From Zobellia russellii (GTDB taxonomy: Bacteria > Bacteroidota > Bacteroidia > Flavobacteriales > Flavobacteriaceae), in the NCBI RefSeq assembly GCF_018728565.1, contig NZ_JACSOI010000006.1, positions 1 to 64,000 of the forward strand: a stretch of DNA of 64,000 nucleotides, in the 5' to 3' direction. Positions 7,654 through 17,358 of this stretch are shown here, one piece after another. The position numbers and the translations under genes are program-made. Each line of letters starts with the position of its first letter. Within the stretch, counting starts at the first letter, position 1. Below the pieces are notes generated by a model that did no database searches, was not told the origin of the DNA, and worked only from the letters and a program-made list of their open reading frames with translations.

Positions 7654-9306
7654 TCAATACCCCGGGTTCTGTACCATATTCGGGTTCGCATCGATTTCCG
7701 CCTGAGGAATAGGCAACAGATAATTACGGGAAGGCAGAAAGACCCTTTCCTCCAAAATTATACGTGTACTTTCATCGTCTAGGGTAACCTCTCCGCTTAC
7801 TGGATTGACCGAACCTGTACGGCTACCGTATAAGGGACCTGGAATCACTTGATCGCCAATATCCCAACGCTTAATATCGTAGTGGCGTAAACCTTCAAAA
7901 GCAAGTTCTACCCGACGTTCACGGCGAACCAGTTCCCTTAGTTTTTCTTGGCTATCATAAACCGCCCGATCCACCACCGGCATACCTGCACGAACCCTTA
8001 ACCGGTCAAGGGCATCGTAAACATCATCGTTGATTTGATTGCTCTCTATGGCCGCTTCCGCGTAGGTCAACAACATTTCCCCAAGACGGAACACCACGAC
8101 ATTTACATCACCGTTCAACAAGTCCGCCGTTGGTACGATCTCGGCATATTTATTGACCCCATAACCACTATTCGGTCCGACCGCAACGGCATGGAAGTCG
8201 TTACTTTCCGAATTGAAGGGATCAAAGAACCCTCCACTCCATTCTACACCGGCATGGCGCACGGTCATGCTCAATCTTGGGTCTCGATTCTCAAAAGGTT
8301 TATCGGGATCATAAACCGAGCTAGGGTCATCGATTGTCTTGCCATCTATGGTTTCATAAGCATCTACAATACTCTGTACGGCATTGATAGAGGACCATCC
8401 CCCATCTTCGCCCGACAGCAAATGTTGCATTACACTTGAAGGGAATTCATTCTGTATATGCTGAACCGCCATTATCACCTCTTTGTTCACTCCTTCATTT
8501 TTTGAAAGGAACATGTCGTAATAGGCGGTCGGCCCATCTTGGTACAATTCGTACACGCCCATGTCGATTACGGCCTTGGCATCTACCATTGCCTCCGGGT
8601 ACATTTCCTCGTACAATTCTAGCCTTGCCTTTAACGCCAGTGCCGCTCCCCTAGTGGCATGTCCGCCTGACTCAATAGCATCTTGCACCGGTAAGTCAGG
8701 GGCAATTTCACCCAATTCGCTAAGAATAAAGGCTACAACTTCCTCTTTTGGGTCACGTGTCAAATTCGCCTCTTGCGGATCTGCAATACTGGCGGTAACC
8801 AAAGGTACATCGCCATACCACATCACTTTTTTGAAATAGTCATAAGCCCGTAAAAACCTCACTTCGGCCTTGTACCTACTTCTTTTTTCCGCATCCATTT
8901 CAACCCTATCGATATTCTCCAAAAAGGTGTTGTATTTTGTGATTCGGTCGTATTTGAAAAAATTGTGCATATTCCTATCGGATGGATTTACCTGTCCGTT
9001 TCCCGATGTTTGAACACCGTCCCATATAAATTGAGAGTATCCGTTATCGGTCATTAAATCCATAAAGTTGATATTCCACGAAGATTCCCAACTTGAACTT
9101 TTCTCGTTCCAATCAAAAAAATTGGGGAATGCATCCGTGGTCTGGGTACCATATGCCCCGACCAAGGCGAGATCGGCATCGTTTTCGGTTTTCCAAAACG
9201 TAGCATCTGAGAGTTGGTCTTTAGGAGCTACATCCAAAAAATCTTTTGAACACGACCCCATTAAGAATATCAAGGCAATTCCTATTAAATGTCTATTAGA
9301 TATCAT
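7654..9306 (-). CDS. SusD/RagB-family glycan-binding lipoprotein
   Basis: Surface lipoprotein that captures glycan and lids the partner SusC channel. Lipobox LMGSC gives the lipidated Cys19. The mature start (KDFLDVAPKDQLSDATFWKTE) is the family signature. TPR-like helices carry FLRAYDYFKKVMWYGDVPLV and RGAALALKARLELYEEMYPEA. The C-terminal RagB part has RLGEMLLTYAEAA, RVRAGMP, RRERRVELAFEGLRHYDIKRW and the ending LPIPQAEIDANPNMVQNPGY. Length 550 is typical. It follows SusC with an 11-base gap. Substrate is not readable from SusD. Confidence 0.97.
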   Translation of the reverse strand: MISNRHLIGIALIFLMGSCSKDFLDVAPKDQLSDATFWKTENDADLALVGAYGTQTTDAFPNFFDWNEKSSSWESSWNINFMDLMTDNGYSQFIWDGVQTSGNGQVNPSDRNMHNFFKYDRITKYNTFLENIDRVEMDAEKRSRYKAEVRFLRAYDYFKKVMWYGDVPLVTASIADPQEANLTRDPKEEVVAFILSELGEIAPDLPVQDAIESGGHATRGAALALKARLELYEEMYPEAMVDAKAVIDMGVYELYQDGPTAYYDMFLSKNEGVNKEVIMAVQHIQNEFPSSVMQHLLSGEDGGWSSINAVQSIVDAYETIDGKTIDDPSSVYDPDKPFENRDPRLSMTVRHAGVEWSGGFFDPFNSESNDFHAVAVGPNSGYGVNKYAEIVPTADLLNGDVNVVVFRLGEMLLTYAEAAIESNQINDDVYDALDRLRVRAGMPVVDRAVYDSQEKLRELVRRERRVELAFEGLRHYDIKRWDIGDQVIPGPLYGSRTGSVNPVSGEVTLDDESTRIILEERVFLPSRNYLLPIPQAEIDANPNMVQNPGY

Positions 9307-9317
9307 GATGAAAAATT

Positions 9318-12300
9318 TTAAAGATTAATTACAATACCTCCGCTGAAAATTTTGACCGGGGTATAATTTGTCCAGGCATTATCAGGGCTTTCAGGATCAA
9401 AGTCCTTTGAGAATTTTGAAATGGTAAATAGGTTCTCGGCACTTAGGTACAATCTCAATTTGGAGACGCCCAAAGTTTCTAAAACCGCTGTTGGCATATT
9501 ATACCCTACCTGAACATTCTTTAACCTGAAATAGCTAGCATCCCTAACGTTGAAGGTCGAAGCCTCATAGTTGTGCCATTGATTGATATGGGTAATCGGA
9601 TACGCTGCATTAGTGGTTTCAGGAGTCCAACGATCTAAATGTCTCGCTTGTGCCTTCCCTCCGTTTACAAAGGGAAACTCCACCTGATCGTTCAAAAGAC
9701 CATAAACATCCGCCGCACCGATTCCGAACATAGACAGGTCAAAGTTCTTATAACCAAAACTTAGGTTCACGCCATAGGAAGTTCCCGGTATATCACTACC
9801 CAAGACCACTCGGTCGTCGGCATTTATTTCCCCATCGCCGTTTTGGTCCTTAAACTTCAGATCTCCTTTTTGGATGGGCGCCCCTACCACTTTTGGGTCG
9901 TTCAAGACCTCTTCGTCGGTTTGAAAGAATCCGATGGACTCATATCCGTAATAGGCGTTCCAAGGAGATCCCTCTTCCCGTAAACGATCATTGCTCTTGT
10001 CAGGTTTGGCGTATTTTTCAACATTATTATCGTTGAAGCCAATGTTGAACGATAAATCGTAGGTAAAGTCGCCTTGAATCTTTGATGTACCTATAACGAA
10101 TTCAATGCCTTTATTTCGCATTGCCCCAGCATTAACCAGAGGTGCGGGCAAACCGAATATTTGTGACACCGGTACCGGAGTTAGAATATCCTCTGTTAAC
10201 CTGTTGTAATAATCGGCAGAAAACTGCACCTTACCTTCTAATAAACTTAAATCCAAACCTAGATTATAGCTGGTATTGGTTTCCCACGTCAAGTTCTCGT
10301 TTACGGCAACGACCTCGGCTACCCCATCGGCCACTTCGTCGAAAAAACTATAGTTGACACTAGTTGCTATCTTAGGTATGTATTCATAGTCACCAATACG
10401 ATGGTTCCCTAATTTTCCCCATGAAGCCCGAAGTTTGAAATTATTCAACCAAGACGCCTCGGACAAAAAAGACTCTTGTGATATTCTCCACGCAGCCGAA
10501 ACGGAAGGGAACAATCCCCATCTATCACTTTTTGCGAATTTTGAAGAACCATCGTAACGCAAATTGGCCTCGAACAAATATTTATCGTTAAAGGAGTAAT
10601 TGGCCCTTCCGAAAAAAGAGCGGAGCGTCGATTCTACTCCAAACCCCTCTGTAGATTGACCTTCTTTTGAACCGGCGTTAATCTCGGTAAGTTCGTTATT
10701 AGGCAAATTGATCCGTGACAATCCGTCAAAATCGCGAGTAAAGGATTCTTGCGATGCCCCGGCAAGAAAATCGATACTATGGGCCCCAAAATCCTCTTTA
10801 TAATTCAGGATGGCCTGTGAAGTGATGTTTCTGAACCGATCCAGTTCATTTTCAATGGAATTTGCCCCACTATTGGTGCCGTCGCCCCATATAAATTGTT
10901 TGGTGTGCCTAGATTGGTCGTCAAAATTGAAATCCGCTGCCAACACCCCTTTTAGCGTCAGGCCTTTGGCTATGGTAAATACACCGAACAAAGTAGTCAA
11001 CACGTGCGTATCCTTGGTCGTATGTTTTCCGCCTTCTTCTATAAGGGCGATAGGGTTGTTATTGAAATAATGGTTCCACGAACCATCGGCCAATTTTACC
11101 GAAATATTGGGAGGGGTACGGTGGGGATAAACGAAAAAATCACCATTAGGCCTATTGATCTCCCTTTGGGAAATTGATGTATTCAGCCCTAAGGTAAAGG
11201 CCTTACTAACCTTGGTATCGAGGTTGACCCTAAGGTTGTATCGATCAAAATTAGTGTTCTTTACAATTCCTTCTTGATTGAAATATCCGAGTGATACCAG
11301 ATATTTTGTGTTTTCGGTTCCTCCCGAAACACTGATGTCATGACTTTGAACCATGCCCGATCCGCGATACAGCAAATCCATCCAATCGGTATCGGCAAAA
11401 TTTACCGGATCCGATCCCGTTCTCAACTTTTCAAGGTCGGAGTCGCTGAACTGTGGTGTGGCCCCTTCATTCACCAAGCCTTCATTCCTCAGTTTGGCAT
11501 ATTCGTAGGAATTGAGAAACTCAGGGGTATAGGTTGGCTTTTGCACACCTGTATATCCCCTGTACGAAAAAGAAGGTTTCCCTACTTTTCCCCTTTTGGT
11601 CGTTATGAGGATTACCCCATTGGCCGCCCTTGTACCATAGATGGCCGCCGAAGCCGCATCCTTTAACACACTGATATTATCAATATCGTTAGGATTAACG
11701 TCATCCATGCTAGACTCTATTCCATCGACCAAGACCATAGGGTTGGCATTGTTCATTGTACCTACACCCCTAATACGGATTGAAGCGCCGTCCCTACCGG
11801 GCTCACCGGAAGATTGAAGCACCGTAACACCGGGCATTTGACCTTGTAAGGCCGAAGAAACGTTAGTAACCGGTCGATTTTCCAAATTTTCAGACCCCAT
11901 TGTTGCTACGGCCCCCGTAAGGTTGACCTTCTTTTGGGTTCCAAAGCCGACCACTACCACTTCGTCCAATCCGGCCGCGCTCTCTTCAAGGGCCGCACTT
12001 ATATTGTCCCGCCCATCGACCGTTATTTCCTGTGTAGCAAAACCAATGTAGGAAACAATTAAAATTGCATTTCCATCGGTAAGCTCCAGGGTAAAATTTC
12101 CATCGAAATCGGTCTGGGTTCCGTTAGAGGTTCCTTTCTCCACAATACTCGCCCCGGGCAGTGGTTGTCCACCCGTATCGGTAATGGTGCCACTTACTTT
12201 TAATTGCTGCCCAAAAACACTTCTTGCTATGTCTGTACTATCTGAAGTGTGGGATCCCGTATCGGCAACGGAATCCCCTACGCCTTCGTAAACTTCATCT

Positions 12301-12455
12301 TCGGGGTCTTCGAAGATTTTTTCGTTTTCAAGGGTACCCCACTCGATGGGGTTATGATACCCCATTGCCTGTAATTCAATGAACGAAACTGTCAACAATA
12401 TGACGAGCCCAGTTCTCGAACCATAGTTCAATTCTGATAAAGTTGGTATTTTCAT
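9318..12455 (-). CDS. SusC-like TonB-dependent receptor without STN domain
   Basis: Outer-membrane TonB-dependent channel for oligosaccharide import. The 1045-residue product has an N-terminal signal region, then an unusual acidic linker (about residues 45-82, rich in Glu/Asp/Ser). Next come a carboxypeptidase-regulatory-like beta-sandwich (KVSGTITDTGGQPLPGASI, about 90-165), the DEVVVVGFGTQKK box, the plug (IRGVGTMNNANPMVLVDGI) and a 22-strand barrel ending in an aromatic-rich tail. It has no STN domain, so it should not signal to a FecR anti-sigma, in contrast to the receptor at 31835. The SusD partner follows 11 bases downstream. The leader contains a hairpin at 12494-12520. Confidence 0.97.
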   Translation of the reverse strand: MKIPTLSELNYGSRTGLVILLTVSFIELQAMGYHNPIEWGTLENEKIFEDPEDEVYEGVGDSVADTGSHTSDSTDIARSVFGQQLKVSGTITDTGGQPLPGASIVEKGTSNGTQTDFDGNFTLELTDGNAILIVSYIGFATQEITVDGRDNISAALEESAAGLDEVVVVGFGTQKKVNLTGAVATMGSENLENRPVTNVSSALQGQMPGVTVLQSSGEPGRDGASIRIRGVGTMNNANPMVLVDGIESSMDDVNPNDIDNISVLKDAASAAIYGTRAANGVILITTKRGKVGKPSFSYRGYTGVQKPTYTPEFLNSYEYAKLRNEGLVNEGATPQFSDSDLEKLRTGSDPVNFADTDWMDLLYRGSGMVQSHDISVSGGTENTKYLVSLGYFNQEGIVKNTNFDRYNLRVNLDTKVSKAFTLGLNTSISQREINRPNGDFFVYPHRTPPNISVKLADGSWNHYFNNNPIALIEEGGKHTTKDTHVLTTLFGVFTIAKGLTLKGVLAADFNFDDQSRHTKQFIWGDGTNSGANSIENELDRFRNITSQAILNYKEDFGAHSIDFLAGASQESFTRDFDGLSRINLPNNELTEINAGSKEGQSTEGFGVESTLRSFFGRANYSFNDKYLFEANLRYDGSSKFAKSDRWGLFPSVSAAWRISQESFLSEASWLNNFKLRASWGKLGNHRIGDYEYIPKIATSVNYSFFDEVADGVAEVVAVNENLTWETNTSYNLGLDLSLLEGKVQFSADYYNRLTEDILTPVPVSQIFGLPAPLVNAGAMRNKGIEFVIGTSKIQGDFTYDLSFNIGFNDNNVEKYAKPDKSNDRLREEGSPWNAYYGYESIGFFQTDEEVLNDPKVVGAPIQKGDLKFKDQNGDGEINADDRVVLGSDIPGTSYGVNLSFGYKNFDLSMFGIGAADVYGLLNDQVEFPFVNGGKAQARHLDRWTPETTNAAYPITHINQWHNYEASTFNVRDASYFRLKNVQVGYNMPTAVLETLGVSKLRLYLSAENLFTISKFSKDFDPESPDNAWTNYTPVKIFSGGIVINL

Positions 12456-12493
12456 ATCTTTACTTGTAGTTATTTATTTTTTGTACTGTATCT

Positions 12494-12520
12494 ATCGGGA
12501 GTATTGGTCTATTTCCCGAT
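12494..12520 (-). promoter_or_regulatory. Hairpin in the susC-like leader
   Basis: ATCGGGA (12494-12500) and TCCCGAT (12514-12520) form a 7-base-pair stem with a 13-base loop, 39-65 bases upstream of the receptor start. It may be a leader structure or small-RNA target, as known for some Bacteroides PUL leaders. There is no direct evidence here. Confidence 0.35.
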
Positions 12521-12865
12521 TATTTTATTCCTTCCTGTTGCAGAAATAAAGTCGTCATTGTGATCGCTTTGCTAGTCAAGTTTTTTTCTATTTATTCCAT
12601 AGGCCTATTTTTTAAAGTGTTACTTTTTAAAATTCACGGGTTATACCGTTCTATAAAACCACTTATGTGTTAGCTGGTCGGGAGCCCTCTCAAGCCTGGG
12701 CATATACTGGCCTGTCCTATGACTATTTCTAAGCTTTTTTAGAGATTCAAGTCTATGAGGTTAAGGCAAAGGGTAGCCTGACAGCGGAACGGGAAGCTCC
12801 GCTGTTTAAGTCACATTGATCAAGAGATTTTAAGATTCTTCGATCGGTCTAAGTAAATTCAAAAA
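12521..12865. other. Gap between GH97 and SusC genes with an 8-bp stem-loop
   Basis: No coding frame seen. ACAGCGGA (12781-12788) and TCCGCTGT (12798-12805) form a perfect 8-base-pair stem with a nine-base loop, 61 bases past the GH97 stop. No long T-run follows on the minus strand, so it is a weak terminator or an RNA-processing hairpin. It would let SusC/SusD be expressed apart from the upstream GH97 genes. The SusC promoter should lie in 12521-12700. Confidence 0.45.
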
Positions 12866-14764
12866 TTATTTGGCGCCAGTTTTGTAGGTAATATGAATCG
12901 CCATTCCATTATTGCCAGCTATCTTTCTTTGGATAGTGGAGGTATTGTTGACCTCCAATCGCTCTATACCTACCTTGGTTTCGGTATCGACCGAAGGGTC
13001 ATCGTAATAAACCGTAGCGATATAGGCCGTATCATCGTCAAGAAAATCCAAGGGAAGGCTTACGTCGTTTGCAGACTGGCCGTTTATTGTTCCTATGAAC
13101 CAGTCGTTCTTACTTTTTCTGGCTATAGTACCCAATTCCCCTACTTCTGAGTGAAGTACTTTGATATCGTCCCAAACGGTCGGTACGTTATCAAAAAACT
13201 CCAGTTCGGGCACTTCCTTAATGATGGATTTTGCCCCCCCTGCACCGCCACTATCCAAAGTTGCGGTTTCCGGTCGATCATACCAATACAGCCATAACAA
13301 GGGGCTATATAGGCAAACGGTTTTTGCCAATTGTGACGCATGGGAACCCATTTTTTCGGTAACCCTTGGGGCAAAATAACAGACGGTATTGTCTCCGGCC
13401 CCGGCAATCATACGGGTAAACATGGTCATTAGGGTCTGTTCGTTCGACGGACTCTCTTCATCTCCCCGAATCCCTTCCATGGTCATAAGGTTAGGATACG
13501 TTCTCGAATACCCTACCGGACGGTAGTCATCGTGAATACTCAATACCATTTCGTGATCCGCGGCCTTTCGAACGGCCTCGTGCATCCAATTGGTCCAGTA
13601 TTGGTCACCGGTTCTCACGAAACCGTACTTTATACCCTTAATGCCCCAACTGCGATATAGGGGCAGAATATCATCCAGTTGTTTTTCCAATTGGTTACGG
13701 TTGACATATACCATAATATCGACCCCCTGTTCTTTGCCGTAGCGAATGACTTCCGGCATATCAAGCGGTCCTGTTGACCTTTCAGGATCGACGGTAACGG
13801 TCGAAGCATCAGCTTCTTTTGTAAATTCATTACCATACCATCCGGCACTTTCTATCACATATTGGATATTGTGTTTTACCGCAAAATCGATATAGGCCTT
13901 TCCCCCTTCGGTAGTCAAGGTAAGGTCCCTGATGACCTTGCCCGGTTTCATCCATGAGGTATCGGCAATTTTATTAGGTTCGTTCAAGTTCAAGACCAAA
14001 TAATTGTTCTCTAAGATTTCTCCCGCAGTTTTGCCTGCCATTACAAAACGCCATGGGGAAACAAAAGGATGGTCAAAAGTCACTTCTCCCTCAATATCGG
14101 CTTGTAGCGTATGGCTTCCATAAGAATTGAGTTTCATTCGCGAATAGTTGATTTGTGCCGCTTCGCCAATGGCCAGGTACAAGGAGTCCGATAGGTTGAT
14201 TAACAAAGGGCGCTCCATAGATTCCTTTATTTCGTCGACAGGAGTTTTTTGGATTACGCCTTGGGAAACCCGTGTGGTATAAGCGATAGCTCCCTGCTTT
14301 ACCGAAAACTCCGTTAGTTCCTTTTCAATAGTGACCTTTTCCTTATTTTCAGGGAACTCATATCGAAGGGCGATGCCTTCATCATAGGCGCGAAAGCGAA
14401 GGTTGTAAACGGGTTCTCCAGAATCCGTCGCTATTTTGACCAAGGCTTCCGAGTACTTTTCAGGATATTCGGTTTTGGTACCATAGGGAGGTTTCCAAGT
14501 AGCATTTTGCATTTTGGTTTCGATTAAAGTCGCTTTCAAGCCTTCCGTTGGCAGGCCATCTATACCCAAACCTAGCTTAGATGCTTCAATAATGCCAATG
14601 CCCTTATAATCTATATGGTAAATGGCTTCGGATTTTTCATTAAGATAAAAAACCAATTTATAGTTTCCATTAGGACTCTCTACCTTGATTTCGGAATTGG
14701 AGCACGAAATGAAGCTCAGGGTCAAAATCAATAAAAGGGGACGAAGCAGTTTTTTGGTGTTCAT
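12866..14764 (-). CDS. GH97 glycosidase with Gly in the nucleophile position (inverting-type)
   Basis: Periplasmic alpha-glucosidase/alpha-galactosidase-family enzyme (GH97, SusB relatives). Lipobox ISC gives Cys21. The beta-sandwich GH97_N spans about 25-270, the barrel 275-530 and the C-terminal domain follows. The strand that carries the nucleophile in retaining members reads KGIKYGFV, with Gly381 instead of Asp. Glu436, 55 residues later, fits the general acid (Asp415 to Glu470 spacing in BtGH97b). Position 412 (HDDYRP), 24 residues before it, matches the SusB base Glu508 but is Asp. The second SusB base could not be located; the likely region reads VYVNRN. It therefore resembles the inverting branch with altered bases. 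It lies downstream of an orphan ECF sigma gene and the retaining-type GH97 paralogue. Confidence 0.92.
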   Translation of the reverse strand: MNTKKLLRPLLLILTLSFISCSNSEIKVESPNGNYKLVFYLNEKSEAIYHIDYKGIGIIEASKLGLGIDGLPTEGLKATLIETKMQNATWKPPYGTKTEYPEKYSEALVKIATDSGEPVYNLRFRAYDEGIALRYEFPENKEKVTIEKELTEFSVKQGAIAYTTRVSQGVIQKTPVDEIKESMERPLLINLSDSLYLAIGEAAQINYSRMKLNSYGSHTLQADIEGEVTFDHPFVSPWRFVMAGKTAGEILENNYLVLNLNEPNKIADTSWMKPGKVIRDLTLTTEGGKAYIDFAVKHNIQYVIESAGWYGNEFTKEADASTVTVDPERSTGPLDMPEVIRYGKEQGVDIMVYVNRNQLEKQLDDILPLYRSWGIKGIKYGFVRTGDQYWTNWMHEAVRKAADHEMVLSIHDDYRPVGYSRTYPNLMTMEGIRGDEESPSNEQTLMTMFTRMIAGAGDNTVCYFAPRVTEKMGSHASQLAKTVCLYSPLLWLYWYDRPETATLDSGGAGGAKSIIKEVPELEFFDNVPTVWDDIKVLHSEVGELGTIARKSKNDWFIGTINGQSANDVSLPLDFLDDDTAYIATVYYDDPSVDTETKVGIERLEVNNTSTIQRKIAGNNGMAIHITYKTGAK

Positions 14765-14828
14765 AGTAAGATAATATTTGTTTTGCTGTTAGATGAGTTT
14801 GGTGTTCGTAAATCAAATAGGGCCAGGG

Positions 14829-15383
14829 TTAATTCACTTGGTTATTTTCAACCGCCAAATTTGATTTTATAAATTTTAATGCGAGCGTAATCTGATTCTC
14901 TACCGTTTTAGGGCTGACTTCCATTTCTTGTGCAATTTCCTTTACCGAAAGACCATCGAACCGACTCTTGGTAAAAGTTTCCCTTCTTCGTTCCGAAATT
15001 TGGGCAACAACCCCCATGAGGTTGTCCATTAAAAAAGTGTAATCGACCGAGTCCAAAGTAGAATAATCAACAGTTTCACGGTCAATTTCCGAGTCTATAT
15101 AATTTTTGCGGGCCGTTCGTTTTATAAATGTCTTTTTAATCAGGTTGAACCCTATAGTAAAGATGTAGGACTTAAAGGAGCATTCCGGCTTGAGGTCGGC
15201 TTTCTTTTTCCATATTTTGATAAAAACATCTTGAACCAAACCTTCCGCTTCCACGTGTGATTTTAAATATCCAAATGCAAAGTGATAGAGTCTACTCCTA
15301 TATTTTACATATAGCGCCTCGTAAGCTTTTATATCCCCGGTTTTCAAATTCCCTACCAGAACTTCATCCTTTTCTTCCATCAT
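14829..15383 (-). CDS. ECF-type RNA polymerase sigma factor, orphan (no FecR partner)
   Basis: 184-residue sigma-70 family protein with region 2 (YEALYVKYRSRLYHFAFGY, AEGLVQDVFIKIWKK, FKSYIFTIGFNLIKK) and region 4 (ERRRETFTKSRFDGLSVKEI, SPKTVENQITLALKFIKS). It directs RNA polymerase to a subset of promoters. It sits between two GH97 genes with gaps of 44 and 64 bases, so it is probably part of that operon. No anti-sigma gene is next to it and the local SusC has no STN domain, so its control is not the classical trans-envelope route. It is clearly paralogous to the sigma at 48677: the ECSFKSYIFTI and SPKTVENQIT segments are identical. Confidence 0.95.
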   Translation of the reverse strand: MMEEKDEVLVGNLKTGDIKAYEALYVKYRSRLYHFAFGYLKSHVEAEGLVQDVFIKIWKKKADLKPECSFKSYIFTIGFNLIKKTFIKRTARKNYIDSEIDRETVDYSTLDSVDYTFLMDNLMGVVAQISERRRETFTKSRFDGLSVKEIAQEMEVSPKTVENQITLALKFIKSNLAVENNQVN

Positions 15384-15427
15384 ATTTTATTTTTGCTTCG
15401 TTCAGACACTCTTACCTATAACCTACA

Positions 15428-17311
15428 CTATTGCCCACCTCCTTCTAGCACAAGTGTAAAACCTCCATTTTTCCTTAAGGCCACCTTAAGGTTCCCTTTT
15501 TCCGTCAATTGCTTTTTTTCGCGTTTCAGCTTGTCTTCATCAAGAGCATCTTGATAGACGATAACCTCTTTAGGGCCTGAAACTATTTCAGAAAGGTCTA
15601 TGGAGAATTCCCGTTTCCCCACGGCGCTTATTCCGCCTATATACCAATCATCTCCCTTTCTTCGTGCCATAACGCAGTACTCCCCTGGGTAGCCCGCCAA
15701 CAATTTCGTTTCGTCCCAGGCCGCGGGTAAATTCTCTAGAAACTTCCTTCCCGGTGAGTCAAGATAGGCCTCGGGGATATCGCACATGCCTTGCCAACCT
15801 GATTCAAAGACTACCGAAAGTGCCAATTCATGGGCCATTGTAGTCGTTCTTAAAGGGGTTGAAAATGCCACTGGGGTATAATCCATACTCCCCAGTACGT
15901 TTCTCGTAAACGGCAAGGTAGCGTTGTGGTAGGGTGTCAATCCCTTGGCCCCATTGATACTTAGGTAGTATTCAGAACCTTTTACGGCCTCATAACTCAT
16001 AATATGGGGATAGGTACGGGCAAAACCTCTGGGTGCCTGGGCTCCGTGAAAACTTAGCATGAGCTTATATCGGGCCGCATCCTTGATGATCTCTTCCAAG
16101 ATCCTTCTTGCCTTTTGCGAATAGTCATTGATAAAATCGACTTTACACCCGACAATACCCAACTGATTGTACCTTCCGAAAATATCCTTCCTTTTTTCCG
16201 GGGTATCTAAATTTTTAAATTCATCCCACCCATAGCACTTTACACCTTTCTCAAGACCATAATCCACTACATCTTTTACCCAAGGGGTCGTTTTCCAGTC
16301 ATCAATGGCATGGGCCGGTGAATTAATAAGGGGGACATCGAATTCTATATACCCCCAACCCATGGTTGCCGAAAGGTCGATGTACTTTTTTAAGGTTTCC
16401 GGGGAACTATTGGCGAGATTATCTCCCCACCAAGGAAATGAAGTGACTCCGGCTTCGACCCATGGAAAATCGGAGATAGCCGATGGCCGGGCCAAATGGT
16501 CCACCATAGAATTTTGGGCGATGGCACTAAGTTCCTTGCCCATCATCAATATGCGCCAAGGCGATTTAAAATTTGCCCCGACTACATTTTTACCTTTCTT
16601 ACCTCCCGGATATATCAGGTTCAATTGATCTTTGTTGAACATAGCTCCTGCCAAGGGAAAATTGGAGACATCCGATTCGGATGCCAGCATCCAACTACCA
16701 GAATTTGATTCTACCAAAACAGGGAAGGACAAGGCTTTGTTCTGTACGGTTTGGCTCCCCGTTTTCTTTTCAAAAATATTCTCGTCCCCAGACTGGTAAT
16801 CGATAGACCATAATGCTTTCAAGCCTTTAAAATTGAAGGCGGACATTTCTTTGGCAACACTTGTTTCCTTTTTGTTTTCCAGTTCATATCGAAATGAAAT
16901 GCCTTCGTTAAAAAGCCTGAATACGACCGTAAAGGATTCGTTCCTGGCATTTTTAAAGGTGTATCGCGATTCAGTACAGTAGTTTTGCCTTTCTTTCTGT
17001 TTACCCGTTACCATCACATAGCGCTCATCAATAAGCTTACGTTCATGCTGGACAAACTCTAGTTGATCGGAAAAATGATGTTCGTTATCGGCCAAGACAA
17101 TTCCTAGGGGCGAGGCCTCCAAAACCGTATTGTCGAACAGTCTGGCGGAAAAGCGTAATGCCCCGCTCCCCTCGTCAAGTTTCAAGAAAACTTCAATGTT
17201 TCCATCAGGGGAAAAAGATTTCGGCATATCCGTTTTTTTCACCGCTCCACACCCACCGATAACCAGTAGAGCAAAGAGGAAAGTGCCCATTAAAAGAAAT
17301 CTTCCATTCAT
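15428..17311 (-). CDS. GH97 glycosidase, retaining-type (alpha-galactosidase-like)
   Basis: 627-residue GH97 enzyme, probably a periplasmic lipoprotein (VIGGC, Cys21). GH97_N spans about 30-280, with FRLFNEGISFRYEL and FKSPWRILMMGKE as family marks. The barrel carries VGCKVDFIND with Asp392 as the predicted nucleophile. Glu447 (EAVKGSE) lies 55 residues later, the same spacing as Asp415/Glu470 in the characterised retaining alpha-galactosidase BtGH97b. Gly423 replaces the inverting base. It is first in the sigma/GH97 group and starts 47 bases after the SDR gene stop, so it may also be read from the catabolic operon upstream. alpha-Galactosidase is the best guess. Fucose-like or arabinopyranose-like substrates are possible. 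Confidence 0.94.
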   Translation of the reverse strand: MNGRFLLMGTFLFALLVIGGCGAVKKTDMPKSFSPDGNIEVFLKLDEGSGALRFSARLFDNTVLEASPLGIVLADNEHHFSDQLEFVQHERKLIDERYVMVTGKQKERQNYCTESRYTFKNARNESFTVVFRLFNEGISFRYELENKKETSVAKEMSAFNFKGLKALWSIDYQSGDENIFEKKTGSQTVQNKALSFPVLVESNSGSWMLASESDVSNFPLAGAMFNKDQLNLIYPGGKKGKNVVGANFKSPWRILMMGKELSAIAQNSMVDHLARPSAISDFPWVEAGVTSFPWWGDNLANSSPETLKKYIDLSATMGWGYIEFDVPLINSPAHAIDDWKTTPWVKDVVDYGLEKGVKCYGWDEFKNLDTPEKRKDIFGRYNQLGIVGCKVDFINDYSQKARRILEEIIKDAARYKLMLSFHGAQAPRGFARTYPHIMSYEAVKGSEYYLSINGAKGLTPYHNATLPFTRNVLGSMDYTPVAFSTPLRTTTMAHELALSVVFESGWQGMCDIPEAYLDSPGRKFLENLPAAWDETKLLAGYPGEYCVMARRKGDDWYIGGISAVGKREFSIDLSEIVSGPKEVIVYQDALDEDKLKREKKQLTEKGNLKVALRKNGGFTLVLEGGGQ

Positions 17312-17358
17312 AACAATCGTTGTTTTTTAATTTTATATATGCCTTTGCCTTAAAGTGC

